Source: Vogesella sp. XCS3
GTDB taxonomy: Bacteria; Pseudomonadota; Gammaproteobacteria; Burkholderiales; Chromobacteriaceae
DNA length: 64,000 nt
NCBI RefSeq assembly: GCF_020616155.1
Contig: NZ_CP085530.1
Coordinates: 1,487,501 to 1,551,500, forward strand
Reading direction: 5' to 3'
How positions within the stretch are numbered: position 1 is the stretch's first letter; every line of letters starts with the position of its first letter. The translations under genes and the position numbers were made by a program. Positions 16,749-25,450 of the stretch are shown here, in pieces. The notes under the pieces are model-generated. The model was given only the letters and a program-made list of their open reading frames with translations, was not told the DNA's origin and did not search any database.

Positions 16749-17197
16749 CAGTAACGATCCAGCAAGTTGGAACTGAAGCGGCGCGGCCGTGCCCGCACCT
16801 TCATCTCGCCCGGCTCTGGGGCAGCCTCGCCGGTCGGCACGCCGATGGTCAGCTTGCCGTCGCGGATCGCCTCCAGCATCTGCAGGGCGGACTTGTAGGT
16901 GCGGGTGACCGCATCGGGTAGCTCGCTGCCTTCCGGCCGCCGGGCGTACAGCCAGTGCCGCGCCAGGTTGACCGTCATGTTCTTGACCATCGACGGTACC
17001 GGGTCGAGCGGCAGGTTGTAGCGGCCACGCAGATGGGCGTCGACTAGCTCTTCGCCCTGGTGCACGGCTTCCTCCACCACGGCCAGGTTAAGCGTCAGTT
17101 CCGGTTGGCCATATTCGACCATCGTGTCGTTCGACAGCTGGATCAGGGTGGCCAGCGGCATAGCCAGCTGCAGGTCGGCAAGCGAGCAGTAGCGCAT
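16748..17197 (-). CDS. Mu gp36-like head-tail joining protein (DUF1320)
   Basis: The 149-aa protein has the DUF1320 features: MRYCSLADLQLAMP near the start, then VEEAVHQGEELVDAHLRGRYNLPL and ARHWLYARRPEG. The family is a connector-like protein of Mu-type heads. The stop overlaps the gp37-like start by one base. Confidence 0.86.
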   Translation of the reverse strand: MRYCSLADLQLAMPLATLIQLSNDTMVEYGQPELTLNLAVVEEAVHQGEELVDAHLRGRYNLPLDPVPSMVKNMTVNLARHWLYARRPEGSELPDAVTRTYKSALQMLEAIRDGKLTIGVPTGEAAPEPGEMKVRARPRRFSSNLLDRY

Positions 17198-17199
17198 GG

Positions 17200-17532
17200 T
17201 CAGATGCCCCGCACGATGCGGATCAGCTCACCGGCGGCCGTGGCCGTATCCCAGGCAACACCGTTGGCCACACCGGCGGCCTTGGTGATGGCACGGCCCT
17301 GGCTGTCTGCCTGCACCTCAGCACCCGCCGCCACAGCAGCACCGGCCTCCACCAGGATCACACCCAGCACGTTGGCCGGGGCCATGTTGTCCGCTTCGGT
17401 GTCGGTCTCCGTCACGCCCAGCGCCTTGGCGCCCTCGGCGCAGACGCCACCGTTGAAGCCGACGAAGCGGCGCGCGGAAAGGTTAGCGATGGCCAGCACC
17501 GAGGCGACCAGGATCACGTTTTGTGACTTCAT
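17200..17532 (-). CDS. Head decoration-like protein (DUF2190 family)
   Basis: The 110-aa protein begins MKSQNVILVASVLAIANLSA and is rich in A, G and V. It includes an SARRFVGFNGG segment and a GVANGVAWDTATAAGELIRI end, as in the DUF2190 proteins found beside capsid genes. A decoration or capsid-stabilising role is inferred. It overlaps the gp35-like gene by four bases. Confidence 0.75.
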   Translation of the reverse strand: MKSQNVILVASVLAIANLSARRFVGFNGGVCAEGAKALGVTETDTEADNMAPANVLGVILVEAGAAVAAGAEVQADSQGRAITKAAGVANGVAWDTATAAGELIRIVRGI

Positions 17533-17804
17533 TGCTTGTCTCCTTCACCCTGGCCGGTGGACTGGCCCTTGTCACCGGCCTTATCGGCATCGCCATCGGG
17601 CGCTGTTTTGTCATCGGGCTTGGAGGTTTTCGCCGGCTTAGGCTGCTCGACCAGAGTCAGCGGCTCGGTAGAGGCTACCGGTTCCAGCCAGCGGCGCTTC
17701 TCGGCCGCCTCGTCGTCACCCAGTTCGATGGTGCTGCCTTCCGGGTAGCGTTTGCCATCGTGATCCAGATCGATGCCGCGCACGCGGTAAGTTTTCGTAG
17801 CCAT
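17529..17804 (-). CDS. Mu gp35-like small protein
   Basis: The 91-aa protein has an N-terminal KTYRVRGIDLDHDGKRYPEG element of the gp35 type. A long low-complexity tail rich in K, D, P, G and Q follows. It lies directly after the major capsid gene, as gene 35 does in Mu. Function unknown. Confidence 0.72.
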   Translation of the reverse strand: MATKTYRVRGIDLDHDGKRYPEGSTIELGDDEAAEKRRWLEPVASTEPLTLVEQPKPAKTSKPDDKTAPDGDADKAGDKGQSTGQGEGDKQ

Positions 17805-17813
17805 GTTGCCCCC

Positions 17814-18740
17814 TTAGTTGACGTCTGCAATCAGATAGCCGGCGTCGGCACCAACCACCACCAGCTTGTAGATATCGGTGTGACGCACAAAACTGACCTT
17901 GCCGCCTTCGGCGTCGTACTTGTCGGTTTCCGGCATACCCTTCTTGCGCAGGGTGTAGCCGAATGACGGGGTGTCGTGGTCGGCATTCTGGCCAGCACCC
18001 GGTTTGGCCACGTAGGCCAGCACCACGTTGTCGCCCCAGATATCACCGGTGGCACCGGCGCCATTGGCGGCGAGGGCTTCGCCGATGAAAATGTCTTCCA
18101 CACCCCACAGCGCTTTGAGGTGCTCCAGCGTGATGAGCTTGCGTTCACCGCTGCCCAGCGCGGCGGCCAGCTTGGTGTGGAACTTGAGCGAGGCATAGGT
18201 GGCTGCACCGATGACTGCGGTATTGGGGCGCATGCCAGTGCGCTGGCGGATGACTTCTTTGCCGTCCTCCACGTCTTTGATCGGGTCGCCACCGTTATTG
18301 ACCCATTTGCTGGAACCAGACAGCGTCACTTTGGCGCCGGACAGATAGGTGTTCGGGTTCTGCGCCAGGTAGGCCGCGCGTACCTCACGGCCCAGGTCGA
18401 TGGCGTCCTTTACGCGCCGCGCGGCTTTGGCTTCTTCGTTGAACATGGCTTCGGCCTGTTCGCGGTAGTCCACCGGGTAAGCCAAGTCGTGCTCGCGCAG
18501 TACCACGTCCAGGGTGTCGGCATCGTCCGCCGTCATCACGTTGGACTTGGCACGGATAGCGCGCTCGGTATCCCACAGGCGGAAGGCTTCTTTGCCAAAC
18601 AGCGGGATGATGCCGGACTCTTTGTCGATGTCTGCCACCGGGAACAGGTTTTCACCGATGTACTGCGCGTTGCGGTAGCCACGCGCCAGGCTGGTCAGTA
18701 CTGGGTCGACGACCCGGAGTTTTCTTAAACGGTCTACCAT
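17814..18740 (-). CDS. Major capsid protein
   Basis: The 308-aa product lies just after the protease/scaffold gene. Its features fit a major head protein of Mu-like phages (D3112/B3 type): YIGENLFPVADIDKESG, a long helical EQAEAMFNEEAKAARRVKDAID segment, and NTAVIGAATYASLKFHTKL. An HK97 fold is expected. Sequence alone cannot show the triangulation or maturation site. Confidence 0.85.
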   Translation of the reverse strand: MVDRLRKLRVVDPVLTSLARGYRNAQYIGENLFPVADIDKESGIIPLFGKEAFRLWDTERAIRAKSNVMTADDADTLDVVLREHDLAYPVDYREQAEAMFNEEAKAARRVKDAIDLGREVRAAYLAQNPNTYLSGAKVTLSGSSKWVNNGGDPIKDVEDGKEVIRQRTGMRPNTAVIGAATYASLKFHTKLAAALGSGERKLITLEHLKALWGVEDIFIGEALAANGAGATGDIWGDNVVLAYVAKPGAGQNADHDTPSFGYTLRKKGMPETDKYDAEGGKVSFVRHTDIYKLVVVGADAGYLIADVN

Positions 18741-18767
18741 GACAGGATCCTTGCAAGTGGGTGGTGG

Positions 18768-19238
18768 TTACAGCAGCTGGCGCACAGCCTGCTCGTAGGG
18801 GATACCTTTTTCGGCGGCCAGCTCGGTGGCGCGCACGTGAAGGCTCAGGCGATCGGGGTCGGTGGGCTTTTCGGCAAACTCGGCGGCATGGGTGTCGCCG
18901 CCTTTGCCGGACTTGTCCTTGGTAGCGGTCTCGCCGAACTCGACCACCTTGGGCATATCGCCCAGGAATGACTTGAAGGCGGTAGCCAGCGGCTGTTTAG
19001 CAGCACCTTCGCCAAATTCCACCGCACTCTCGCCGTCGGCAAAATCGAGGAAAGCCACCACGGCATCCTTGTGTTTCGGCGCCAGCTTGCCTTCACCGAT
19101 CATCTGTTCGGCAAAGGCGGCGTGCTCGCCGTGGCGCTTGGCGGCTGCTGCCGATTTCGTCGCGGCCTCGGCCGCTACCAGGCGTTGTTTCAGCTGGGCG
19201 TTTTCGGCCTCCAGCGCGGCCTTTTCTTCAGGGGTCAC
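18768..19238 (-). CDS. Scaffold protein from an internal in-frame start (Mu Z-like)
   Basis: A GTG codon at 19238 within the protease gene is preceded six bases upstream by a perfect GAGGAG. It opens a 156-aa product beginning with TPEEKAALEAENAQL, which covers the coiled-coil scaffold part. Mu makes its scaffold Z as a nested in-frame product of gene I, so the position is as expected. Expression is inferred. Confidence 0.65.
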   Translation of the reverse strand: MTPEEKAALEAENAQLKQRLVAAEAATKSAAAAKRHGEHAAFAEQMIGEGKLAPKHKDAVVAFLDFADGESAVEFGEGAAKQPLATAFKSFLGDMPKVVEFGETATKDKSGKGGDTHAAEFAEKPTDPDRLSLHVRATELAAEKGIPYEQAVRQLL

Positions 19239-19892
19239 ATGACGCTCCTCTTCGGTGGTTTGGGTCAGGGAAACAGTGGTGTCGGTAGGGTCAGCAAAGG
19301 CAGCACGCGGCGCATCGTCTTGGCGCGCAGCTTCGCGGATAGATTCGATCTGCCAGTCGGGCACAACCTGGTCGGCGGTCTCCTGGTCGAACTTGGCCAG
19401 TAGCCATTCGCGCATGCGGCGCCACAGTGAGGCATTGGTCTCCATGCCCCAGTCGCCGAACTCGACCACGCCTTCTTCGGCATCTGCGAACTCGGCCTGC
19501 TTGAGGCCCTTTACGGCCGGTGGCATCGCGCCCAAAAAGCCGACGTGGCGCAGGTAGTACACGCCAGGCACCGGATTGTTAGGAGCGTCGGGTAGATAGA
19601 AACTGGCGGAAATTTTCTTGAAGCGTTTGGCAGCGAGCAGCTCAGCGAAGGCTGCGTCAACTTGATGCGCCTCGGCATTCAAGCCATCACTGTCGACAGC
19701 CAGCGACTTCACCCAGCCGTAGGCCGGGTCATCGTGTTTGGGGTGTCCAATGACGATGGGCGCCTCATGCAGGGCCGGATCGTAGGCGCGGGCACTGGCC
19801 GCAAGATCGGACTCGGAGAAATCAAGCACCGCACCAGACATCGCGGTCTGACGGCCGGGCTTGAAGATGTGTAGGGGTTTGGATGTGTTCAT
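18768..19892 (-). CDS. Head maturation protease with C-terminal scaffold (Mu I/Z-like)
   Basis: The 374-aa protein has the Mu-like I protease region, with VIGHPKHDDPAYGWVKSL around residues 47-64, KRFKKISASFYLPD, and GVYYLRHVGFLGAMPPAVKGL. A long coiled-coil half follows (EEKAALEAENAQLKQRL). In Mu the scaffold Z is made from an internal start in I. The same arrangement is likely here from a GTG at 19238. Confidence 0.87.
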   Translation of the reverse strand: MNTSKPLHIFKPGRQTAMSGAVLDFSESDLAASARAYDPALHEAPIVIGHPKHDDPAYGWVKSLAVDSDGLNAEAHQVDAAFAELLAAKRFKKISASFYLPDAPNNPVPGVYYLRHVGFLGAMPPAVKGLKQAEFADAEEGVVEFGDWGMETNASLWRRMREWLLAKFDQETADQVVPDWQIESIREAARQDDAPRAAFADPTDTTVSLTQTTEEERHVTPEEKAALEAENAQLKQRLVAAEAATKSAAAAKRHGEHAAFAEQMIGEGKLAPKHKDAVVAFLDFADGESAVEFGEGAAKQPLATAFKSFLGDMPKVVEFGETATKDKSGKGGDTHAAEFAEKPTDPDRLSLHVRATELAAEKGIPYEQAVRQLL

Positions 19893-19981
19893 GCCACCAT
19901 GATCGGCGGCATGTCGGGATGGAGCTTTTAAATGAGGTTAGTACTTAGAGATGAGCTCGGCCAGAGGCTGAATAAGTTGGC

Positions 19982-20431
19982 TTACTCGCCTAGCCCGAAT
20001 GCAATACCAACATTAGTGAAGGTGTTACGACTAAGTTGCATGCCACCAAGACTAAGACCCATCGGGGATCCTATTACATTTAAACCAAGTGGACGGAAGT
20101 CAATTTCTGAAACTGAGGCTTTGAGATCACCCTTTGTTTCCGCCTTGAGTACTATTTTTCCATGCACAGAAACAACAATCTTGCTTCCCATGGTCTCAAC
20201 ACTAACGGCTGGGTGCGTTGAGATGGAGTCTGCCACGATAGGTACGAACTCTTTACTTCCAGGTGCTGCTACAGCTTGAAGCCAAACTCTAGGCGCCGGT
20301 CCAACCCCAATCAGTAGGGGTAGGGTTTTTCCAACTGCAAAGATATGGCCACCACCATTGATCACATTGCTGCAGAAGTTCAAATAGTCGTAGGGCTTGT
20401 AGTCTACCGGTAAATTTTCAGTAGTAATCAT
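19982..20431 (-). CDS. Unknown 149-aa beta-rich protein, second gene of a two-gene moron
   Basis: I do not recognise a family. The protein lacks membrane segments and looks beta-rich. Its segments include NFCSNVINGGGHIF, PLLIGVGPAPRVWLQAV and FRPLGLNVIGSPMGLSLGG, and it ends in GIAFGLGE. The start overlaps the stop of the upstream membrane-protein gene (ATGA), so the two are probably made together. The DNA is AT-richer than the flanking head genes, and the pair interrupts the G-like to protease gene order. An 89-bp gap follows. Confidence 0.75.
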   Translation of the reverse strand: MITTENLPVDYKPYDYLNFCSNVINGGGHIFAVGKTLPLLIGVGPAPRVWLQAVAAPGSKEFVPIVADSISTHPAVSVETMGSKIVVSVHGKIVLKAETKGDLKASVSEIDFRPLGLNVIGSPMGLSLGGMQLSRNTFTNVGIAFGLGE

Positions 20432-20862
20432 TTTTGCCCTCTGACAAGGCGTGTCTTAGGTGCAGATTTGAAATGCGTGCTCATACGCCCCAAGAGCTCT
20501 TTTTTCTCGTTAGCCACAAACTTGCTCAAGATAAAAAGCACAGCACTAACAAGCAAGCCAGCGATTAGCACAATCCATTCACTTTTTGTGACAGCTTCGG
20601 ACTTTCCGGTGATTTCCGATATCCACTTTGGGAGAATACTCATTGCGTATCCAACGGAGGCGAAAAACACATTCACTGCCCAGCTTGTAAGCGGTGTTGA
20701 TTCATTGGTAAGGCGAAGAAAGTCTGCTTCACACAGTTGGAAGTCTTCTTGAAACGTGCCTATCGACATGCCTGTGAACGAGCCATGCACGGGCACTGTT
20801 TCTGTAATGACCCGATCTTCAAAGACATTCTCAGGCATGTCCCCCCCATCAACTTTGTCCAT
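20428..20862 (-). CDS. Unknown two-TM membrane protein, first gene of a two-gene moron
   Basis: The protein has up to 144 aa. It has a soluble N-terminus of about 55 residues, two hydrophobic segments (about 60-80 and 96-115) and a basic tail. No known family is evident. Two starts are possible, at 20862 or at 20838 (MPENV), and they are separated by a run of seven G. Upstream, the 230-bp gap holds a TATATT box at 20991-20996 on the minus strand that could be its own promoter. Coupling to the next gene suggests a two-component cassette such as a membrane partner and an effector. Confidence 0.75.
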   Translation of the reverse strand: MDKVDGGDMPENVFEDRVITETVPVHGSFTGMSIGTFQEDFQLCEADFLRLTNESTPLTSWAVNVFFASVGYAMSILPKWISEITGKSEAVTKSEWIVLIAGLLVSAVLFILSKFVANEKKELLGRMSTHFKSAPKTRLVRGQK

Positions 20863-20990
20863 GGCAGCCTAGGGCTAAACTCCAGCGTTGGTGATGTTAA
20901 TCATGCAGATCAAAAAGCAACTGTGGAAACTGCATCACCCATTTAGGAAGCTGCCATCCTGTATTCCTGTGCTAGCGATGCCAAGCGCAC

Positions 20991-21027
20991 AATATACCGA
21001 ATTTCTAAAGCCTTTATAAAGCTTTAT
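20991..21027 (-). promoter_or_regulatory. Possible promoter and palindrome before the two-gene moron
   Basis: On the minus strand an AAAGCC-ATAAAGCTTTAT-AAGGCTTT inverted repeat precedes an A/T-rich stretch. A TATATT box (20996-20991) could be the -10, and TTTATA about 18 bases upstream a poor -35. The AT-rich stretch stands out in a GC-rich operon and would allow expression in the lysogen. The rest of 20863-21092 shows nothing recognisable. Confidence 0.35.
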
Positions 21028-21092
21028 GGCTTTGTGAGCGGGGCTAAGGGCTACCGTTGCGCGTCAGAGAGGTCACAACGCCGCCAGAGCGG

Positions 21093-21545
21093 CTAGATTC
21101 CGGCAGCGGTTTTCAGGTGGCGCAGCACGGTGCCGAGCACCGCTTCGCTGGCTTCGGGCTGCAGATCGCCGTCTGCGGTGACGGGCAGATAAGGGCGTGC
21201 TGGCAACTCTACCGCGTGGCCACGGCCGGCTTGGCCGCCCACCTGGTGGATGCGGGCGTACTCGGCATTACTACCGATCACCACCGAGGCGGCGTCATAG
21301 TCCGTGACGATGGACGAGGCCAGGCGGCCGGTCTGCTGCAGGGTGACACCGTTCTCGCTGCTGGCTCGTTGGCTGGGCGTCCAGCGCGGCCGGCCTTCGG
21401 CAGCAAAGTTGTCTTCCACCACCATGGCCAGCGTGCCGGCAATCTTGCGCATGGCCGGGGTCATATCGAGCACCGACGACTCCAACCGCGCCAGCGCCGC
21501 CTGCAGCTGGCTATCGTCGACGGTGATACTGACGAAGTCGCTCAT
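21093..21545 (-). CDS. Virion morphogenesis protein (Mu G / P2 S-like)
   Basis: The 150-aa protein belongs to the phage virion morphogenesis family: LARLESSVLDMTPAMRKIAG, RWTPSQRASSENGVTLQQTG, NAEYARIHQVGGQAG and ELPARPYLPV. Mu gpG acts at the head-tail junction, and the P2 gpS relative acts in tail completion. The ATG at 21545 overlaps the F gene stop by four bases. Confidence 0.85.
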   Translation of the reverse strand: MSDFVSITVDDSQLQAALARLESSVLDMTPAMRKIAGTLAMVVEDNFAAEGRPRWTPSQRASSENGVTLQQTGRLASSIVTDYDAASVVIGSNAEYARIHQVGGQAGRGHAVELPARPYLPVTADGDLQPEASEAVLGTVLRHLKTAAGI

Positions 21546-22375
21546 CGGAGTTCCTTCCTGGCCAGCGAGGCCAGCTTGCCGGTATAGCGCCCAAGGTCGG
21601 GTACCCAGGCGGCGGCACCGGGGTTGTAGCTCCAGCCCACGTCTGGCGAGACGGTGACCGTTTTGCCTGTGGCAGGGTCGACGGCACGGAAGGTGGCCAC
21701 CTCGCGCTCCTCGCCGGTTTTCACCGAAACGGTCTTCATCGCAGTGCCCAGCTTGCCTTCGGACGTTTCCACCTGCACGCCCCGCGCCGTGATGTCGTCT
21801 GCCGACAGGGTGGTGACCCGGCAGCGGCAACCCCAGCCGTTGGGCGGGTAGAACGATTGCCAGAACGGGTCATCGTAGCGCAGCACTTTGCCGTTCATCG
21901 CGCGGTGGCTGGGTCGGGTGCTGCCGTCCAGGATGGCGACGTAGCGCCAGTACGGGCGGTCGTCGACGTTCTCGATCTGGGCTTGCCAACGGCCGGCCAT
22001 GTAGGCGGTCTGCAGATTGGTGCGGAAGATGGTCTGCAGGCGCCACGGGCTGCCCAGCTGCACCTGGCTGATCTCGCCGGTGTCGGTATCGACGTGCTCC
22101 TGCTTGCCCCACCAGCCCTTGGCCTGCAGCACCGGCGTCAGCTCCTTTTTGAACCAGGCAAAGGTCTTGCCCTCAGCCAGTGCTTTCCCCACCGCTTCGC
22201 GGATGTCCTGCAGGATGTCCAGGCGCGTGGCCTTGGCCACGGTGAACGCCTGGGCCTGTGCGTCTTGCCATAGTTCCTCCCAGTACCAAGTGACGGCGTA
22301 GCCCTTGTTCTTCAGGTACTCGACCGCCTTCTTCGGCTCCAGGCTCATGCAGTAAGCGAGATCCACTTTAGCCAT
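21542..22375 (-). CDS. Head morphogenesis protein F (Mu F / SPP1 gp7 family)
   Basis: The 277-aa protein carries the SPP1 gp7/Mu F signature: TIFRTNLQTAYMAGRW, RPYWRYVAILDGSTRPSHRAMNG, then PPNGWGCRCRV. It is a minor head protein associated with the portal. The ATG at 22375 overlaps the portal gene by 8 bases; in-frame codons upstream lie inside the portal gene and were excluded. Confidence 0.9.
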   Translation of the reverse strand: MAKVDLAYCMSLEPKKAVEYLKNKGYAVTWYWEELWQDAQAQAFTVAKATRLDILQDIREAVGKALAEGKTFAWFKKELTPVLQAKGWWGKQEHVDTDTGEISQVQLGSPWRLQTIFRTNLQTAYMAGRWQAQIENVDDRPYWRYVAILDGSTRPSHRAMNGKVLRYDDPFWQSFYPPNGWGCRCRVTTLSADDITARGVQVETSEGKLGTAMKTVSVKTGEEREVATFRAVDPATGKTVTVSPDVGWSYNPGAAAWVPDLGRYTGKLASLARKELR

Positions 22376-23834
22376 GGAGGCGCCCCCACAGCTTGGCAAC
22401 AAAGAGAGCTCGCGCCAGGCGCTCCTGCAGGCCACTGGCGTCCATCTCCGGGTATAGCTCGGCCAGCGTGCCGAGCAGCGCATCGGGTTGGGCACCGCCT
22501 TCAATCCGCTTTAACAGCGGCGCCAACATCGCCTGAGCGTCGGCATTCAGGGCATCGGTCGACAGCGCATCGAGGGCTGCGTCCAGCGCGTCCTGGTCAG
22601 GTGCTTCTTCGGCCTCGGCAAATTCGGCCGCCGGCGTATCGGGAGTGGCCGCCTCGACCAGGTCACCGTCCTGCAGCTTATAGGCACGCTTGAAGTAGGC
22701 CGGTGTCAGCTTGGCACCGGCGCGGGTCAGCTTCTCGTCACGCTCGGCCAGCACCTTGTCGACTTCCTCCTGCTCCCACAGCGAGAACACCGGGCGGGAG
22801 CCGTCGCCCCAGTTCAGCTCGCACACCCAGCGGATCAGGGTGTTCATCGCCTCTTCAACAATGGCTTTGTCACCGTCGCGGATGTCGCGGGTGACCTCCA
22901 GTCCGGCCTGGGCCGAGGCGCGGTTAGCGGTGGCCTCGGTGGTCTGGTTTTGCCCCAAGAGGGCAATCGACACCTCTGAGCGGCAGAAGGTCAGCAGGCG
23001 CTCATATACCTCGGCGCTACCGGTCTTGCCGGCCGCTTCCTTGATCTCTACGCTGGCATCATCAGGGATCACCGCCACCGCGTCCTGCACCATGGCTTCC
23101 AGGTTGTCCAGCAACAGATCGGTCTCGGCCGGCGTGGCGCTGCGCGGGTGTTTGCCGATGATCCACGGCGCGCCGTACTTCTCGGTGAATTGCACCCAGA
23201 ACTTGAGGCCACCCTTCTTGAAGGTAGTGGGCCAGAACACCATGGACAGGTCGGCAAAGCCGTAGGGGTTGTCATAGCTGGCGTCCTGGCGTGGCACCAG
23301 GAACTTGCGTGCGGGTAGCGCCTCGCCATGGAGTCGGTTGTGCCTGGAGCGGAAGCGCAGCTGGTTGTCCTGGTCGTACACGAACCAGTCGGCCGGCTTG
23401 CCGATGATGTCGATCGGCACTACGTAGCCGCCAACCTTGCCCCACATCACCTCCATCGGCTGGTAGCCGTAGAGCACGGCGTCCAGCATCTCGGTGATGA
23501 TTCTGGATAGGTCCAGGTCGGCTAAGATGCTCTCGATCGACTTGGCCACACGGCTCTTGGCCTTGTCACGATCCAGCCCCCATTCCAGCGCCTTCACCGC
23601 CGCCTTACGACGGCGGATGCAGCCGCCTACATGGGCATCGGCACGCAGCTCGCGATAGACCTTGATGTCCTTACCCAGTGCTTTCAGTACGCTGTCCGGG
23701 TTGGGCAAATACATGCCCAGGGTGTGGAAGTCGATACTGCGCTCGCGCGTGGCGATCTGCTCGGACAGCGATTTGCGTGGCTCCCCGAACTGGACAAACT
23801 CGGTGGGGCTGACCCACATGCCTTTAGCTTTCAT
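22368..23834 (-). CDS. Portal protein (DUF935, Mu gp29-like)
   Basis: The 488-aa protein has DUF935 portal features: RADAHVGGCIRRRKAAVKALEW, LDAVLYGYQPMEVMW, DNPYGFADLSMVFWPTTFKKGG and GAPWIIGKHPR. The C-terminal 90 residues are acidic (AEFAEAEEAPDQDALDAALDAL). It forms the DNA entry ring of the head. It is coupled to the terminase gene and to F. Confidence 0.92.
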   Translation of the reverse strand: MKAKGMWVSPTEFVQFGEPRKSLSEQIATRERSIDFHTLGMYLPNPDSVLKALGKDIKVYRELRADAHVGGCIRRRKAAVKALEWGLDRDKAKSRVAKSIESILADLDLSRIITEMLDAVLYGYQPMEVMWGKVGGYVVPIDIIGKPADWFVYDQDNQLRFRSRHNRLHGEALPARKFLVPRQDASYDNPYGFADLSMVFWPTTFKKGGLKFWVQFTEKYGAPWIIGKHPRSATPAETDLLLDNLEAMVQDAVAVIPDDASVEIKEAAGKTGSAEVYERLLTFCRSEVSIALLGQNQTTEATANRASAQAGLEVTRDIRDGDKAIVEEAMNTLIRWVCELNWGDGSRPVFSLWEQEEVDKVLAERDEKLTRAGAKLTPAYFKRAYKLQDGDLVEAATPDTPAAEFAEAEEAPDQDALDAALDALSTDALNADAQAMLAPLLKRIEGGAQPDALLGTLAELYPEMDASGLQERLARALFVAKLWGRLHG

Positions 23835-25450
23835 TGGTACCCCTGGGTAATTTTGGTGCCGGAGCGACGGCGGCGGGACTTCACCGTCACCGGGCCTTTG
23901 TTGATTTCGCGGCTGGCAAAGTAAGCCAGCGCCACTGCCACGGCGGCATCACCGTGGCGTTTGCCCTGGTCTTCTCCGGTACTGCGACTATCCGGGATAC
24001 GAGGGACGCCCTTGACGATTTGTACCGCCCGTAAGTCGGCCAGCACATCGGCGTCTTTGGGCAGGCCATCCAGCGTGCCGTCCTCGAGCGCAGCTTTCAC
24101 CGGCGGCATGTGTTCCCGGTACCAGGACTCGGTCAGCATCACCTGCTGGATACGGCTGGCACCGTAGCGTTGCATGGCGTACTCGGCCAGAAACTGGCCG
24201 TTGCCACGTGCATCGAAGGCGCCGCCGGTAAAGCCCGGCAAACGATCTAGCAGGTAAAAGCACACTTGCTCCTGCTGGCGGAACGGCACATTGCGCAGCT
24301 CCAGGATGAAGGGCACACGGCGTACCAGGTTTTGCTGCTGGATCAGCGGCACGTGCACGGTAAGGTCGCCGGTGCGGCCAAAGTCTTCGCCGTTAAAGCT
24401 GATGGCATCTGTCGGTAGTGCAGCCAGCAGCGGCGCCAGATGTTCCTCCAGCCAGTCGCGGCAATCGGCGATGCGGATGTGATCGGGCAGCAGCTCGAAG
24501 CCCGGCGGGCATGCCCAGCGCAGCACCGGTGTATCGGCCGACATGCGCGACTCCACCAGGGCACGCGACAGCCAGGCACCGCCGCTGTGCTTGGGAATGC
24601 AGCCGTATTCTTCCTCGGCAGACTCGGTATTGGGCGCGTTCTTGTACAGGTCATCGCGCCATTTCTTTTCGCCTTCCGGCGTCCAGGTCTGGCCGGTCAC
24701 GTAGCAGATGCGCTTGTACAGGCCATCCGCGATGGCATCGTCCAGGGTGATGCGGTGGATGCTGTAATCCTTGCGACCGGCGCGGGCGTCTTCGATGTAC
24801 TGGTTGAAAAGGTTCTCCACGCCGTTGTGCGTGCTGATCAACCGTACCTTGTTGCCCCACATGGTCAGTGCCAGCGCGGCCTTCAGCAGCTCTTCCAGGC
24901 TGTCGTGGAAGGCGGCCTCGTCGATCACCACATCGCCCTGCAAGCCGCGCAGGTTGGACGGCCGGCTGGATAGCGCCTGGATTTTGAAGCCGGACTTCGG
25001 GAAGCGGATCATGTAGGTGAGGATTTCTTCCTGCTTCCCCTCATCCCAGAAGGTCTGCTCGTACACGTCGGCCTGCGCCAGCTCGTTGAACGCCTTGGCG
25101 AACAGTGCGCAGGCGGCGATGTACTCCAGCGCCATTTCCTTCTTGCTGCCTACGTAGAAGGTATTGCAGCCCTGGCGGCGGCGCGGCCGGGCCGCCTTCA
25201 CCACGTTGCGACCGGCCTCTGCCCAGGTCAGGCCGGTACGGCGCGACTTCTCCGCGAACATGATCTGGGCTTCGTCTTCGAACCAGCGCTGCTGGTACGG
25301 CAGGAATACCGGCTGATTAGAAGGGATGGCGTCGGCCACCTCTTGCGGTACCACCACGCCGGCCAGCTCTAGCTCCTCGGCCAGGTCGATCTTGCGCGGC
25401 GTGCCGACCGGCGTCAGCGTAGAGGCGGCTTGTGCAGCTTGCTTGGCCAT
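23831..25450 (-). CDS. Terminase large subunit (Mu gp28-like)
   Basis: The 539-aa ATPase/nuclease packages DNA into the head. A Walker-A-like EKSRRTGLT lies at about 67-75 and Walker B DVVIDEA at 173-179. The C-terminal nuclease includes EDFGRTGDLTV and RHGDAAVAVALAY, as in TerL. The ATG at 25450 overlaps the previous stop by one base (TGATG). It is of the Mu headful type, which normally cuts in host DNA flanking the ends. Confidence 0.93.
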   Translation of the reverse strand: MAKQAAQAASTLTPVGTPRKIDLAEELELAGVVVPQEVADAIPSNQPVFLPYQQRWFEDEAQIMFAEKSRRTGLTWAEAGRNVVKAARPRRRQGCNTFYVGSKKEMALEYIAACALFAKAFNELAQADVYEQTFWDEGKQEEILTYMIRFPKSGFKIQALSSRPSNLRGLQGDVVIDEAAFHDSLEELLKAALALTMWGNKVRLISTHNGVENLFNQYIEDARAGRKDYSIHRITLDDAIADGLYKRICYVTGQTWTPEGEKKWRDDLYKNAPNTESAEEEYGCIPKHSGGAWLSRALVESRMSADTPVLRWACPPGFELLPDHIRIADCRDWLEEHLAPLLAALPTDAISFNGEDFGRTGDLTVHVPLIQQQNLVRRVPFILELRNVPFRQQEQVCFYLLDRLPGFTGGAFDARGNGQFLAEYAMQRYGASRIQQVMLTESWYREHMPPVKAALEDGTLDGLPKDADVLADLRAVQIVKGVPRIPDSRSTGEDQGKRHGDAAVAVALAYFASREINKGPVTVKSRRRRSGTKITQGYQ

